64,000 nucleotides of DNA, from contig CACHRP010000003.1 of assembly GCA_902582315.1 (NCBI GenBank), positions 84,207-148,206 of the forward strand. Reading direction: 5' to 3'. This document shows, piece by piece, positions 21,103 to 30,964 of this stretch (position 1 is the stretch's first letter; each line of letters starts with the position of its first letter). This DNA comes from an uncultured Pelagibacteraceae bacterium (GTDB lineage Bacteria; Pseudomonadota; Alphaproteobacteria; Pelagibacterales; Pelagibacteraceae). The notes beneath the pieces are model-generated. The model had not been told where the DNA came from and did not search any database. It saw only the letters and a program-made list of their open reading frames with translations. The translations under genes were made by a program, and so were the position numbers.

Positions 21103-21998
21103 TGCATTTTGTTGAAAAAGATCCTGTTCAAAAAAGAAAAGATTTTGTTAATAAATTAAAATCAAAAAAAATTATTAGAGCACCAGGTGCATATAATCCC
21201 TTAACTGCAAAATTAATTCAGGAAATAGGATATGACGCTATTTATGTTTCTGGAGGTGTCATGGCTAATGACCTTGGATTTCCTGACATCGGATTAACTA
21301 CTATTGAGGATGTAAGCACAAGATCTTATCTGATTTCTAGAGTAACGGACCTTCCAACAATTGTTGACATTGATACTGGTTTTAAATCATGCAAAGAAAC
21401 AATAGAAACTTTTGAGGAATTTGGTCTTGCGGCAGTCCATTTAGAAGACCAAATTGAAAGAAAAAGATGTGGTCACTTAGATAATAAAGAACTCATATCA
21501 AAAGATGAAATGATAAAAAAAATAAAAGATTGTGTGTCAGCGAGGAAAGATGAAAATTTTAAAATTATTGCGAGATCAGATGCAAAAAGTGTTGAGGGAA
21601 TTGATAAGATGATTGAGAGATGTAAAGCATATATTGATGCTGGAGCAGAAATAATTTTTCCTGAAGCGTTAGCAGATGAAAAAGATTTTGAAAAAGTTAG
21701 AAAAGAACTTTCGTGTTATTTATTAGCTAATATGACGGAGTTTGGAAAAACAAAATTATTAAATTATAAAGAACTGGAAAATTTAGGATACAATATAGTG
21801 ATTTATCCAGTAACAACACAAAGATTAGCTATGAAAAATGTAGAAGATGGCCTAAGAGACATTTATTCTAATGGACATCAGAACAATGTTATAAGTAAAA
21901 TGCAAACTCGTAAAAGGTTGTATGAGCTTGTTGAATATGAAAAGTATAATTCTTTAGATGAAAAAATTTTTAATTTTAGTACAAAAGGTCACGAATAA
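21102..21998 (+). CDS. prpB: Methylisocitrate lyase
   Basis: RAPGAYNPLTAKLIQEIGYDAIYVSGG, VDIDTGF, AAVHLEDQIERKRCGHLD. Confidence 0.94.
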   Translation: MHFVEKDPVQKRKDFVNKLKSKKIIRAPGAYNPLTAKLIQEIGYDAIYVSGGVMANDLGFPDIGLTTIEDVSTRSYLISRVTDLPTIVDIDTGFKSCKETIETFEEFGLAAVHLEDQIERKRCGHLDNKELISKDEMIKKIKDCVSARKDENFKIIARSDAKSVEGIDKMIERCKAYIDAGAEIIFPEALADEKDFEKVRKELSCYLLANMTEFGKTKLLNYKELENLGYNIVIYPVTTQRLAMKNVEDGLRDIYSNGHQNNVISKMQTRKRLYELVEYEKYNSLDEKIFNFSTKGHE

Positions 21999-23122
21999 TG
22001 AGCGATGATATAAAAAAAGGCTTAATGGGTGTTACAGTTGATGAGACATCGATTTCAAAAGTAATGCCTGAGATTAATTCTTTAACTTATAGAGGTTATG
22101 CAGCGCAAGACTTATGTGCAAACTGTGATTTTGAGGAAGTTGCTTATCTTATTTTGAATAAGGAGTTACCAAATAAAAATCAATTGCAGAGATTTGTCAA
22201 ACAAGAGAGAAATGAAAGGAAACTTTCTAAAACTCTTTTAAACATTATAAAAGAAATGCCAAAAAAATCTCATCCAATGGATGTTGCAAGAACTGCTGTA
22301 AGCGTAATGGGTCTTGAGGATAAGGAAACTACAAATAACACCACTGAAGCAAATTTGAGAAAAGCTATGAGAATATTTGCGAAAACTCCTGTAGCATTAG
22401 CTGCTTTTTACAGATTAAGAAAAGGAAAGAAAATAATTTCTCCTAAGAAAAATCTATCTTTTGCAGAAAACTTTTTTTATATGTGTTTTGGCAAAGTTCC
22501 TCAAAAAGATATTGTTAAAGCTTTTGACGTTTCTTTAATTCTTTATGCTGAACATAGTTTTAATGTTTCTACTTTTACAGCTAGAACAATTACTAGCAGT
22601 CTTTCTGATATTCATGGTGCAATAACTGGAGCAATAGCTAGTCTTAAAGGACCGCTGCATGGAGGCGCAAATGAGGAAGTCATGCATATGATGAACAAAA
22701 TAAAGAAACCTGAGAATGCATTGAAATGGATTAATAATGCCTTAGAAAAAAAAGCTGTAGTGATGGGTTTCGGGCACAGAGTTTATAAAAGTGGAGATTC
22801 AAGAGTGCCTACTATGCGAGAATATTTTGGAAAAGTTGCTAAAATTAAAAAAGATAAAAAATTTGAAAAAATTTATGACATTGTTGAAAAAGTAATGATT
22901 GATAGAAAAAATATTCATCCTAATGTTGATTATCCAACAGGGCCCACATATCATTTAATGGGTTTTGATACAGATTTTTTCACCCCAATATTTGTAATAT
23001 CAAGAATTACAGGATGGTCAGCGCATATTATTGAACAGCATGCTACTAACAAACTTATTCGTCCTTTGGCTGCTTATAATGGAAGTCAATATAGAAAAGT
23101 TCCTAGTATTAATAAAAGATAA
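21998..23122 (+). CDS. prpC: 2-methylcitrate synthase
   Basis: Citrate synthase fold: YRGYAAQDL, HGGANEEVMHMM, MGFGHRVYKSGDSR; in prpDBC order. Confidence 0.92.
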   Translation: MSDDIKKGLMGVTVDETSISKVMPEINSLTYRGYAAQDLCANCDFEEVAYLILNKELPNKNQLQRFVKQERNERKLSKTLLNIIKEMPKKSHPMDVARTAVSVMGLEDKETTNNTTEANLRKAMRIFAKTPVALAAFYRLRKGKKIISPKKNLSFAENFFYMCFGKVPQKDIVKAFDVSLILYAEHSFNVSTFTARTITSSLSDIHGAITGAIASLKGPLHGGANEEVMHMMNKIKKPENALKWINNALEKKAVVMGFGHRVYKSGDSRVPTMREYFGKVAKIKKDKKFEKIYDIVEKVMIDRKNIHPNVDYPTGPTYHLMGFDTDFFTPIFVISRITGWSAHIIEQHATNKLIRPLAAYNGSQYRKVPSINKR

Positions 23123-23746
23123 TTATAAGTTTATTTTTACAAATCTCTCTAATAGAATTTCATGCTTACAAGTATTTTCTTTTATAAATTCATCGATTGC
23201 TTTCTTAACACCCTCTGCATAAGTTAAATTATAATCATCACACAAGATTGTTCCATTATGTGAAATTATTTTTTTACTAAAATTTAAGTCATTTTTAACT
23301 GTATTATAATCGTGACCACCATCAATAAATATCAAATCTATATTTTTAATATTTATATCTTTTAAAGCTGTATTTGAATTGCCCTTTATTAATTTAATGT
23401 TATTTTTATAATCTTTTAATAAATCTTCAACAGCTTCAATGCTGTAAGGGTTATATTTTTTTATATATTTAAAATATAATCTTTTTAGAGGATTATTGAT
23501 TTTTAAAGATGGAGCAATTTCATTTTTATATATTTCATCAGTTTCAAAAATATCTACACCATAATATTTAAAGTTTAAGCCATGATTATTAAACATAAGA
23601 TCACAGACATTTTTTGCTAAAACTCCCTGAAATATACCTATCTCAAAAAAAGTTTTTGGATTTATATTGTTAATTTCTTTTAGGAATAAATTTCCTTCAG
23701 TAATATTTTTAATACTACTTTTTCGGAAATATTTTTTATATTTCAA
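23123..23746 (-). CDS. Class I SAM-dependent methyltransferase
   Basis: FFEIGIFQGVLAKNVC and IDLIFIDGGHDYNTVKNDL motifs. Track ORF starts 23815 inside nrdB; an in-frame TTG at 23744-23746, just after the nrdB stop, is the more likely start. Confidence 0.75.
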   Translation of the reverse strand: MKYKKYFRKSSIKNITEGNLFLKEINNINPKTFFEIGIFQGVLAKNVCDLMFNNHGLNFKYYGVDIFETDEIYKNEIAPSLKINNPLKRLYFKYIKKYNPYSIEAVEDLLKDYKNNIKLIKGNSNTALKDINIKNIDLIFIDGGHDYNTVKNDLNFSKKIISHNGTILCDDYNLTYAEGVKKAIDEFIKENTCKHEILLERFVKINL

Positions 23747-23747
23747 A

Positions 23748-24755
23748 TTAAGAAAATGCTTCTGTCCAATTTCCTCTGGTTGATGCTTTTGAGTACTCTG
23801 TTGCTCTTCCTTCAAAGAAGTTCATGTGTTCAACAGCATTGAGCATTGTGTCTAACCAAGTAAGAGGGTTTTTATCAACTTTATAAATTGGTTCTAGACC
23901 TAGTTGAGACAATCTTCTATTACCAATAAACCTAATATAGTCTTTTACCTCTTGGGCAGTAAGTCCTTGCATAGGTCCCATTTCAAATGCTAAATCAATG
24001 AAAGCATCTTCGTGTTCAATAATAGTTCTGCAAGCTTCATAAAGTTCTTTTTTAAGTTTTGGTGTCCATACTTCTGGATTTTCTTTTATAAACTCTTTGA
24101 AGACTCTAATCATTGAGTTGCAGTGAAGAGTTTCATCTCTAACTGACCAAGTTACGATCTGACCCATACCTTTCATTTTGTTGAACCTTGGAAAATTTAA
24201 AAGTATTGCAAAACTTGCAAAAAGTTGGAGCCCTTCAGTGAAAGCGCTAAATACTGCAACAGTTTTCGCAATATCTTCTTTTGAATTAACGTTAAAACCT
24301 TGCATGTAGTCGTACTTATCTTTCATCTCTTTATATTTCATAAATGCTGAATATTCTGACTCGGGCATACCAATTGTATCTAATAAGTGCGAGTACGCTG
24401 CTATGTGAACAGTTTCCATTGCTGCAAAAGCAGTCATCATCATTAATACTTCGGTAGGTTTAAAAACTGTTGTGTAATGTCTTAAATAGCAGTTATTTAC
24501 TTCAACATCCGCTTGAGTAAAAAATCTAAAAATTTGTGTTAATAAATTTTTTTCTGCTTGAGATAAGTTTTTTTGCCAATCTCTCACATCATCTCCTAAA
24601 GGCACTTCTTCTGGAAGCCAGTGAATTCTTTGTTGTGTTAACCATGCATCATAACACCAAGGATATCTAAATGGTTTATAAACTGGGTTTTCTACTAAAA
24701 GACCCATTTTTTTTGGTTGAATAATTTCCTTCTTTTCTTGTTTTATTACTGACAT
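23748..24755 (-). CDS. nrdB: Class I ribonucleotide reductase, beta subunit
   Basis: METVHIAAYSHLL (metal-ligand/tyrosyl radical region), SVRDETLHCNSMIR. Start taken as ATG at 24755 (track 24764). Confidence 0.95.
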   Translation of the reverse strand: MSVIKQEKKEIIQPKKMGLLVENPVYKPFRYPWCYDAWLTQQRIHWLPEEVPLGDDVRDWQKNLSQAEKNLLTQIFRFFTQADVEVNNCYLRHYTTVFKPTEVLMMMTAFAAMETVHIAAYSHLLDTIGMPESEYSAFMKYKEMKDKYDYMQGFNVNSKEDIAKTVAVFSAFTEGLQLFASFAILLNFPRFNKMKGMGQIVTWSVRDETLHCNSMIRVFKEFIKENPEVWTPKLKKELYEACRTIIEHEDAFIDLAFEMGPMQGLTAQEVKDYIRFIGNRRLSQLGLEPIYKVDKNPLTWLDTMLNAVEHMNFFEGRATEYSKASTRGNWTEAFS

Positions 24756-26686
24756 GATAAACACTCCTCGTATTCTGGTTGACTGTCTTGTTGTTTGTTA
24801 GATTTATAAACGTTAGCTGTAATATCTGTTGATTTTGCATCATTAACATTTTCAGCACGTTGAATTGATTTTGACCTACAATAATACAAGCTTTTCAATC
24901 CTTTTTTCCAAGCTTGAAAGTGAATTTGATGTAGTTCTTTTTTATGCACATCTGCAGGTAAAAATATGTTTATAGATTGTGCTTGAGATATATGAGGCGT
25001 TCTATCAGCACTTAATTCTATTATCCATTTTTGATCTAGCTCAAAAGCTGTTTTAAACACATCTTTTTCATTTTGAGTTAGGAAATCTAAATGCGAAACT
25101 GAGCCTTGATTAGTTGTAATGCTTGACCAAACTTCGTCATTATCTTTATCATATTTAGCAAGGATTTGTTTTAAGTGTCTATTCCTTACATTAAATGATC
25201 CAGATAAAGTTTTATGGGTATAGCTATTAGCAGCAATAGGTTCAACACCTGGTGATGTTCCGCCACAAATAATAGAAATAGATGCTGTTGGAGCAATAGC
25301 AGTTTTGTTTGAAAATCTTTCGTTAATCCCATACTCAGCTGCGTCAGGACACGGTCCTCTTTCCTCAGCTAAATCCTTTGATGCTTTATCGACATGTTTA
25401 TGAATGTGTTCAAAAATCTTTTTATTCCAAGCTTTACTCATAACAGATTCTAACGGAATCATTTTCTTTTGAAAAAATGAATGTAATCCCATTACCCCTA
25501 ATCCAACACTTCTTTCCTTTAATGCAGAGTATGTTGCGTCACTAAATTGTTCAGGTGCATTTTCAATAAAATCAGTTAGAACGTTATCTAAAAATCTCAT
25601 AACATCACCAATGAAATTTTCATCATCTTTCCACTCATCATATTTTTCTACGTTTAAAGATGATAAACAACATACCGCGGTTCTATCTCTGCCCTCTTTA
25701 TCAACACCTGTCGGTAAAGTAATTTCACTACAAAGATTTGATGTCTTAACAGTTAGACCGGCGAGCTTATGATGCTGTGGTATCATTCTGTTAACTGTGT
25801 CTATATAAATTATATACGGTTCACCAGTTTCAATTCTAGCTGTTAGAAGTCTAATCCATAAATTTCTTGCTGACACAGTTGCTTGAACAGCTCCATCTTT
25901 TGGACTTTTTAAAGCCCACTGTTCATCCATCTCTACTGCTCGCATAAACGCGTCTGATACTAAAACTCCATGATGTAAGTTTAAAGCTTTTCTGTTTGGG
26001 TCACCACCTGTAGGTCTTCTCATTTCGATAAACTCTTCAATTTCAGGATGATCAATTGGTAGATAACATGCTGCTGATCCTCTTCTCAAAGAACCTTGGC
26101 TTATTGCCATTGTCAAAGAGTCCATTACTTTTATAAATGGAATTATTCCAGAGGTCTTACCTACTCTTCCAATTTTTTCACCAATAGACCTAAGGTTACC
26201 CCAATAGCTTCCAATTCCTCCTCCTCTAGCTGCTAGCCAAACGTTTTCACTCCATAAATCTAAAATACCGTTTAGGCTATCTCCTGCTTCGTTGAGAAAA
26301 CATGAAATAGGAAGGCCTCTTGTTGTTCCTCCGTTAGATAAAACTGGTGTTGCTGGCATGAACCAAAGTTGACTTATATAATTGTATAGTCTTTGTGCAT
26401 GTAAGTTATCATCTGCATAATGACTAGCAACTCTTGCAAAGAGATCTTGGAATGACTCATTTTCACCCAAATATCTATCGCTTAAAGTAGCTTTGCCAAA
26501 ATCTGTTAAATTGCTATCCCTAGATCTGTCTATTTTGATAGTTATACCTCTCGAATTTTGGAATAATTCAGTATTGTTATTTAATGAGAATAAATCTGGT
26601 CTTTTATCCTTGTTAATCAACTCCTGGTTGTTATAGCTGTATTCTGAGACAGCTTTCTTTATAGCCTGAGATACTAATTTGTTCAT
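24746..26686 (-). CDS. nrdA: Class I ribonucleotide reductase, alpha subunit
   Basis: LPISCFLN, NLCSEITLPTG, PTASISIICGGTSPGVEP, C-terminal ECLSCQ. Confidence 0.97.
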   Translation of the reverse strand: MNKLVSQAIKKAVSEYSYNNQELINKDKRPDLFSLNNNTELFQNSRGITIKIDRSRDSNLTDFGKATLSDRYLGENESFQDLFARVASHYADDNLHAQRLYNYISQLWFMPATPVLSNGGTTRGLPISCFLNEAGDSLNGILDLWSENVWLAARGGGIGSYWGNLRSIGEKIGRVGKTSGIIPFIKVMDSLTMAISQGSLRRGSAACYLPIDHPEIEEFIEMRRPTGGDPNRKALNLHHGVLVSDAFMRAVEMDEQWALKSPKDGAVQATVSARNLWIRLLTARIETGEPYIIYIDTVNRMIPQHHKLAGLTVKTSNLCSEITLPTGVDKEGRDRTAVCCLSSLNVEKYDEWKDDENFIGDVMRFLDNVLTDFIENAPEQFSDATYSALKERSVGLGVMGLHSFFQKKMIPLESVMSKAWNKKIFEHIHKHVDKASKDLAEERGPCPDAAEYGINERFSNKTAIAPTASISIICGGTSPGVEPIAANSYTHKTLSGSFNVRNRHLKQILAKYDKDNDEVWSSITTNQGSVSHLDFLTQNEKDVFKTAFELDQKWIIELSADRTPHISQAQSINIFLPADVHKKELHQIHFQAWKKGLKSLYYCRSKSIQRAENVNDAKSTDITANVYKSNKQQDSQPEYEECLSCQ

Positions 26687-26708
26687 AACTCCCTTAAAAT
26701 TTGTTAAA

Positions 26709-26755
26709 CAACTATATGTTGTATGAAGATATTCTTAATACACTATATCAATTAA
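26709..26755 (-). promoter_or_regulatory. Tandem NrdR-box-like element upstream of nrdA
   Basis: CTATATGTTG (26712-26721) matches the NrdR core CWATATATWG at 9/10; ACACTATATC (26740-26749) is a weaker second copy 31 bp away, the expected spacing. Confidence 0.55.
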
Positions 26756-26830
26756 AAATCAACAGAACATTTATAGAACATTATAAAAAATTTAGCAATA
26801 AAAAATTAAAAAAAATATACAAATATCAAC

Positions 26831-28276
26831 ATGTCTAATCTTAAAAAAATAGATCCCTTAGGCTTTAGAGAATATGACGCAAGGTGGTTATTTCCAGAAA
26901 GCATTAATGAGGAGGGAATCGATTCAGTTGGAAAGGGATTTGGGACTCAAGTTATTTCTAAAGTAAAAAATCCAACAGTAATAGTTGGGCATGATTATAG
27001 ATCATATAGTGAAAATGTAAAAAAAAATTTTGTTAAAGGGCTATTGTCAACAGGTTGCAACGTAAAAGATATAGGTTTGTGTCTCTCACCTACGGTATAT
27101 TTTTCTCAATTTAAATTAAATTCAGATGCAGTAGCAATGATAACTGCAAGTCATAATGAAAACGGATGGACAGGAATAAAAATGGGTATTGAAAAAGGAT
27201 TAACTCATTGCAAGGATGAAATGTCAGATCTAAAAGATATTGTAATGAATGAAAAATTTTCAAAAGGATCTGGAAAATATGAAGAGGTGAAAGATTTTAA
27301 TAAAACTTATATACATGAACTATCACAAAACAAAATTAGGAAAAAATTAAAAGTAGTAGCAGCTTGTGGAAACGGCACTGCTGGTATTTTTGCCCCAGAT
27401 ATTTTAAGAGGTATAGGTTGTGATGTAATAGAATTAGATTGTAATTTAGATTATACCTTTCCTAGGTATAATCCTAATCCAGAAGATATGGAGATGCTTC
27501 ATGAGATCGCTAAATGTGTTAAAAAAAATAAAGCAGATGTTGGTTTTGGATTTGATGGGGATGGAGATAGAGTTGGCGTAATAGACAACAAGGGAAATGA
27601 AATTTTTGCAGATAAAATTGGTTTATTAATTGCAAGAGATATTTCTAACGCACATAAAAATTCAAAATTTGTTGTAGATGTTAAATCAACAGGTTTATTT
27701 ATGAAAGATGAAATTTTGAAAAAAAATAATTGTGAAACTATTTATTGGAAGACAGGCCATTCATATATTAAAAGAAAAGTAAATGAAGATAATGCAATAG
27801 CAGGATTTGAAAAAAGTGGTCATTTCTTTTTTAATAAACCACTAGGATATGGGTATGATGATGGTATTAATTCTGCCATTCAAGTATGTAAATTATTAGA
27901 CAATCAAAATGAATATTTAGATGTTTTAATCAATGCTCTACCAAAAACATATCAAAGTCCTACTATGGGTCCCTTTTGTAAAGATAATGAAAAATATGAT
28001 GTAATAGATGATATAACTTTAAGAATAAAAAACTTAAAAGAAAAAAACATAAAAATTGAAGGCCAAGAGATAATAGATATTTTGACAGTAAACGGTATAA
28101 GATTTACTCTAAAAGATGGGTCTTGGGGATTAATTAGAGCTTCATCAAATAAACCTTCGCTAGTTATAGTTACTGAAAGTCCGACTTCAGATAAAATTAA
28201 AAAAGAAATTTTTAATTTTATAGATAATCTTTTACAACAAACTGGTAAGGTTGGTGAATACGATCAAAAAATTTAA
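26831..28276 (+). CDS. Phosphomannomutase/phosphoglucomutase
   Basis: FREYDARWLFPE, TASHNENGWTGIKMG, GFGFDGDGDRVGVID, GFEKSGHFFF. Confidence 0.92.
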   Translation: MSNLKKIDPLGFREYDARWLFPESINEEGIDSVGKGFGTQVISKVKNPTVIVGHDYRSYSENVKKNFVKGLLSTGCNVKDIGLCLSPTVYFSQFKLNSDAVAMITASHNENGWTGIKMGIEKGLTHCKDEMSDLKDIVMNEKFSKGSGKYEEVKDFNKTYIHELSQNKIRKKLKVVAACGNGTAGIFAPDILRGIGCDVIELDCNLDYTFPRYNPNPEDMEMLHEIAKCVKKNKADVGFGFDGDGDRVGVIDNKGNEIFADKIGLLIARDISNAHKNSKFVVDVKSTGLFMKDEILKKNNCETIYWKTGHSYIKRKVNEDNAIAGFEKSGHFFFNKPLGYGYDDGINSAIQVCKLLDNQNEYLDVLINALPKTYQSPTMGPFCKDNEKYDVIDDITLRIKNLKEKNIKIEGQEIIDILTVNGIRFTLKDGSWGLIRASSNKPSLVIVTESPTSDKIKKEIFNFIDNLLQQTGKVGEYDQKI

Positions 28277-29110
28277 TTAAATATTAAAATATCTATAAAT
28301 AAATATTGTACCAACAGTATATAAAAAAACTCCAAACAATCTTTGAGCTTTTAATTTATCCATTTTATAAACTGTATTCGCTCCTACTCTTGCCATAAAA
28401 CTTGTAATCGGTACAAAGAGAATAAAAGCAGGAATGTTAATAAAACCAATGCTAAAAGGTAAATTTACATCAAAATAAAATCCGGAAATTAAAAAGCCTA
28501 TTGATCCAGTAAATGATATAAAAAAACCAATAGCAGCAGCGCTTCCAATACATTTGCTAATCGGATATCCCAAATATCTTAATATAGGCACATTCATCAT
28601 TGCACCAGTAATACCCATTGGTGCTGAAATAAATCCAGACAAAATTCCAAAAATAATACGTGGAGAAAGTGATGGATTAGGTTTAATTTTGTTAATTTTT
28701 TCCTGTGCTAACATTAAATAAGCCCCAAAAACATATACAACTATAGAAAAGAACAGAACTAACATCTTGGTTTTCATGATAGATGCAAAAAAAGTGCCTA
28801 TCAGCACTCCAATAACCACAAATATACCAAAAGTCTTAACCACGCTTAAATCCACTAGTTTGTTTTTGTGGTGGGTTATGACAGAAACTGTTGATGTAAA
28901 AATAGTAATAGTAAATGCTGTTCCCACAGTTAAATGCATCAAATAATTTTTATCGAAATTTAACGTTTCAAAGATAAAAAAGAGGCAAGGAACAGAAATT
29001 AAACCACCACCAATACCAAATAAACCTGCAAAAAAACCAACAGCAGTTGCTGCAAATATTATTAGTAGTAAGAAGTACCAATATTCATTGATTAAATATG
29101 TTAGTGACAG
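28277..29110 (-). CDS. TauE/SafE family membrane transporter, probable CTG start
   Basis: Track ORF begins at 28942 but the frame stays open upstream, encoding VFLSLTYLINEYWYFLLLIIFAATAVGFFAGLFGIGGGLISVPCLFFIFETLNFDKNYLMHLTVGT, aligned with the start of the adjacent paralog. No ATG/GTG/TTG in the extension; CTG at 29108-29110 follows AAAAGG. Confidence 0.7.
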   Translation of the reverse strand: MSLTYLINEYWYFLLLIIFAATAVGFFAGLFGIGGGLISVPCLFFIFETLNFDKNYLMHLTVGTAFTITIFTSTVSVITHHKNKLVDLSVVKTFGIFVVIGVLIGTFFASIMKTKMLVLFFSIVVYVFGAYLMLAQEKINKIKPNPSLSPRIIFGILSGFISAPMGITGAMMNVPILRYLGYPISKCIGSAAAIGFFISFTGSIGFLISGFYFDVNLPFSIGFINIPAFILFVPITSFMARVGANTVYKMDKLKAQRLFGVFLYTVGTIFIYRYFNI

Positions 29111-29123
29111 AAAAACCTTTTGA

Positions 29124-29960
29124 TTAAGTTATACTAAAGTATTCAAAGAACGATCTAGCAGATACAATTAATAAAAAACAGCCAAATATTCTACTTAATA
29201 ATTTTTTGTCGATTTTATACACAACCTTTGCGCCTATTCTTGCCATAACCATTGTTACTGGTACGAATACAGCAAACCCTAAAAGATTTATATAACCAAC
29301 GCTATATGGTGTATTAACATTATCAATTATATTTCCACCTATTATCATTGTGGTGGTGCCTGTAACTGCTATTAAAAATCCAACTGCTGCAGCAGTGCCG
29401 ATAGATTTTCTAATATCATATCCAAAGGTTCTCATGAATGGTACCATTAATGAACCGCCACCAATACCTAAAGGCACTGAAATAAAACCAATTAATAAAC
29501 CTGAAATATTTTTAATTGTATTTGATATTTTTTTTGGACTTTCAACAAGCTTTTCTCTTAGAAAAATAAAAAATAATCCCACAAAACATGAAAAGATCGC
29601 AAAGAATAAAACTAATGCTGAAGTTTTTAAATTTACTGCCAAAAATGTTCCGACCAAAACCCCTAGTACAATTAAAATACCGAAAGTTTTAACCATTTTA
29701 AAATCTACAGCATCATACTCCATATGTGTTTTTGTTGAAATTATTGAAGTTGGAATAATAATTGCAAGAGAAGTTCCAACAGATAAATGCATTCTTGTAA
29801 TAATATCAAAGTCAAGAACGCTAAATGCATAATACAGAGCAGGAACCATTATTATACCTCCCCCAACTCCAAGTAATCCTGCCATAAAACCGGCAACAGC
29901 TGCTGCAATAGCTAATACTGTTAAAAGATTTATTATTACTCCTGAATCTATATTTTCCAT
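29124..29960 (-). CDS. TauE/SafE family membrane transporter
   Basis: GFMAGLLGVGGGIIMVPALYYAF and second GGGSLMVPFMRTFGYDIRKSIGTAAAVGF repeat. Confidence 0.9.
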   Translation of the reverse strand: MENIDSGVIINLLTVLAIAAAVAGFMAGLLGVGGGIIMVPALYYAFSVLDFDIITRMHLSVGTSLAIIIPTSIISTKTHMEYDAVDFKMVKTFGILIVLGVLVGTFLAVNLKTSALVLFFAIFSCFVGLFFIFLREKLVESPKKISNTIKNISGLLIGFISVPLGIGGGSLMVPFMRTFGYDIRKSIGTAAAVGFLIAVTGTTTMIIGGNIIDNVNTPYSVGYINLLGFAVFVPVTMVMARIGAKVVYKIDKKLLSRIFGCFLLIVSARSFFEYFSIT

Positions 29961-30964
29961 CAGGCAGTTAATTGATTTGTTTTTTCATTATTTTGAGCAA
30001 TATCCATAATATGTTTTGCTTTTTGGAAATCAGAGTCTCTTGCCATCATATTGTCGCTCAAATATTTTTTCCATTCTTTCGAACCTGGTTGACCATAATA
30101 AAGTCCAACAGTATGTCTCATTACTTGATTTACTTTGGTTCCAGTTTTAATTTCTTTTTCAAGATATTCTAAAATATGTTTAACAACATCTTCTCTCGAT
30201 GATACGTTTGGATTATTGAATATTTCTCTCTCAATATCTTTTAAAAAATATGGATTTTGGTAAATCGCTCTACCAATCATTACACCATCACAGTAATTTA
30301 AATGGTTTTTGACTTGATTTATAGAGGTAATTCCTCCATTAATTATAATTTCTAAATCTGGATTTGATTTCTTAATTTCATAAACCATTCCATAGTTTAA
30401 TTTTGGAATATTTAAATTTTGCTTTGGAGTTAGACCTTTTAATATTGCTTTTCTAGCATGTAAAATTATAGTTTTGCACCCAGTTTGTTTCATTTTATTT
30501 ACAAACATATTTAAATAATCAAATTCCTCTGTATCATCAAACCCTATTCTAGTTTTGGCAGTAACTGGAATACTGCAGGAATTTTTCATCTCAGCCAAAC
30601 ATTCGGATACAAGGTCTGGTTCTTTCATTAAACAAGCGCCAAAAGAGTTTTTTTGAACCTTTTTACTTGGACAGCCTAAATTGATATTAATCTCATCATA
30701 ACCATAATCTTCAGCAATTTTAGCTACTTCCGCTAGTTCTTTTTTATCAGAACCACCCACTTGTAAAGCTAAAGGTTTTTCCAAGTCATTAAACATAAGT
30801 AATTTATGTTTATCACCGCGTAATACTGCTTTAGTAACAACCATTTCTGAGTAAAGCATTACATTTTTACTTATAAGTCTTAAGAAATATCTATCATGAC
30901 GGTCGGTACAATCCATCATGGGAGCAACTGAAATTTTTCTATTAATTTTTTTTTTAATATCCAA
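29960..30964 (-). CDS. dusA: tRNA-dihydrouridine synthase A
   Basis: SVAPMMDCTDRHDRYFLRLIS, QVGGSDKKELAE, NINLGCPSKKVQKNSFGACLM. Confidence 0.95.
   Translation of the reverse strand: MDIKKKINRKISVAPMMDCTDRHDRYFLRLISKNVMLYSEMVVTKAVLRGDKHKLLMFNDLEKPLALQVGGSDKKELAEVAKIAEDYGYDEININLGCPSKKVQKNSFGACLMKEPDLVSECLAEMKNSCSIPVTAKTRIGFDDTEEFDYLNMFVNKMKQTGCKTIILHARKAILKGLTPKQNLNIPKLNYGMVYEIKKSNPDLEIIINGGITSINQVKNHLNYCDGVMIGRAIYQNPYFLKDIEREIFNNPNVSSREDVVKHILEYLEKEIKTGTKVNQVMRHTVGLYYGQPGSKEWKKYLSDNMMARDSDFQKAKHIMDIAQNNEKTNQLTA

Noticed and set aside
29350-29832. 160-aa plus-strand ORF
   Set aside because: Antisense to the well-supported TauE/SafE gene; sequence is compositionally a reverse complement of TM coding sequence with no recognisable domain.
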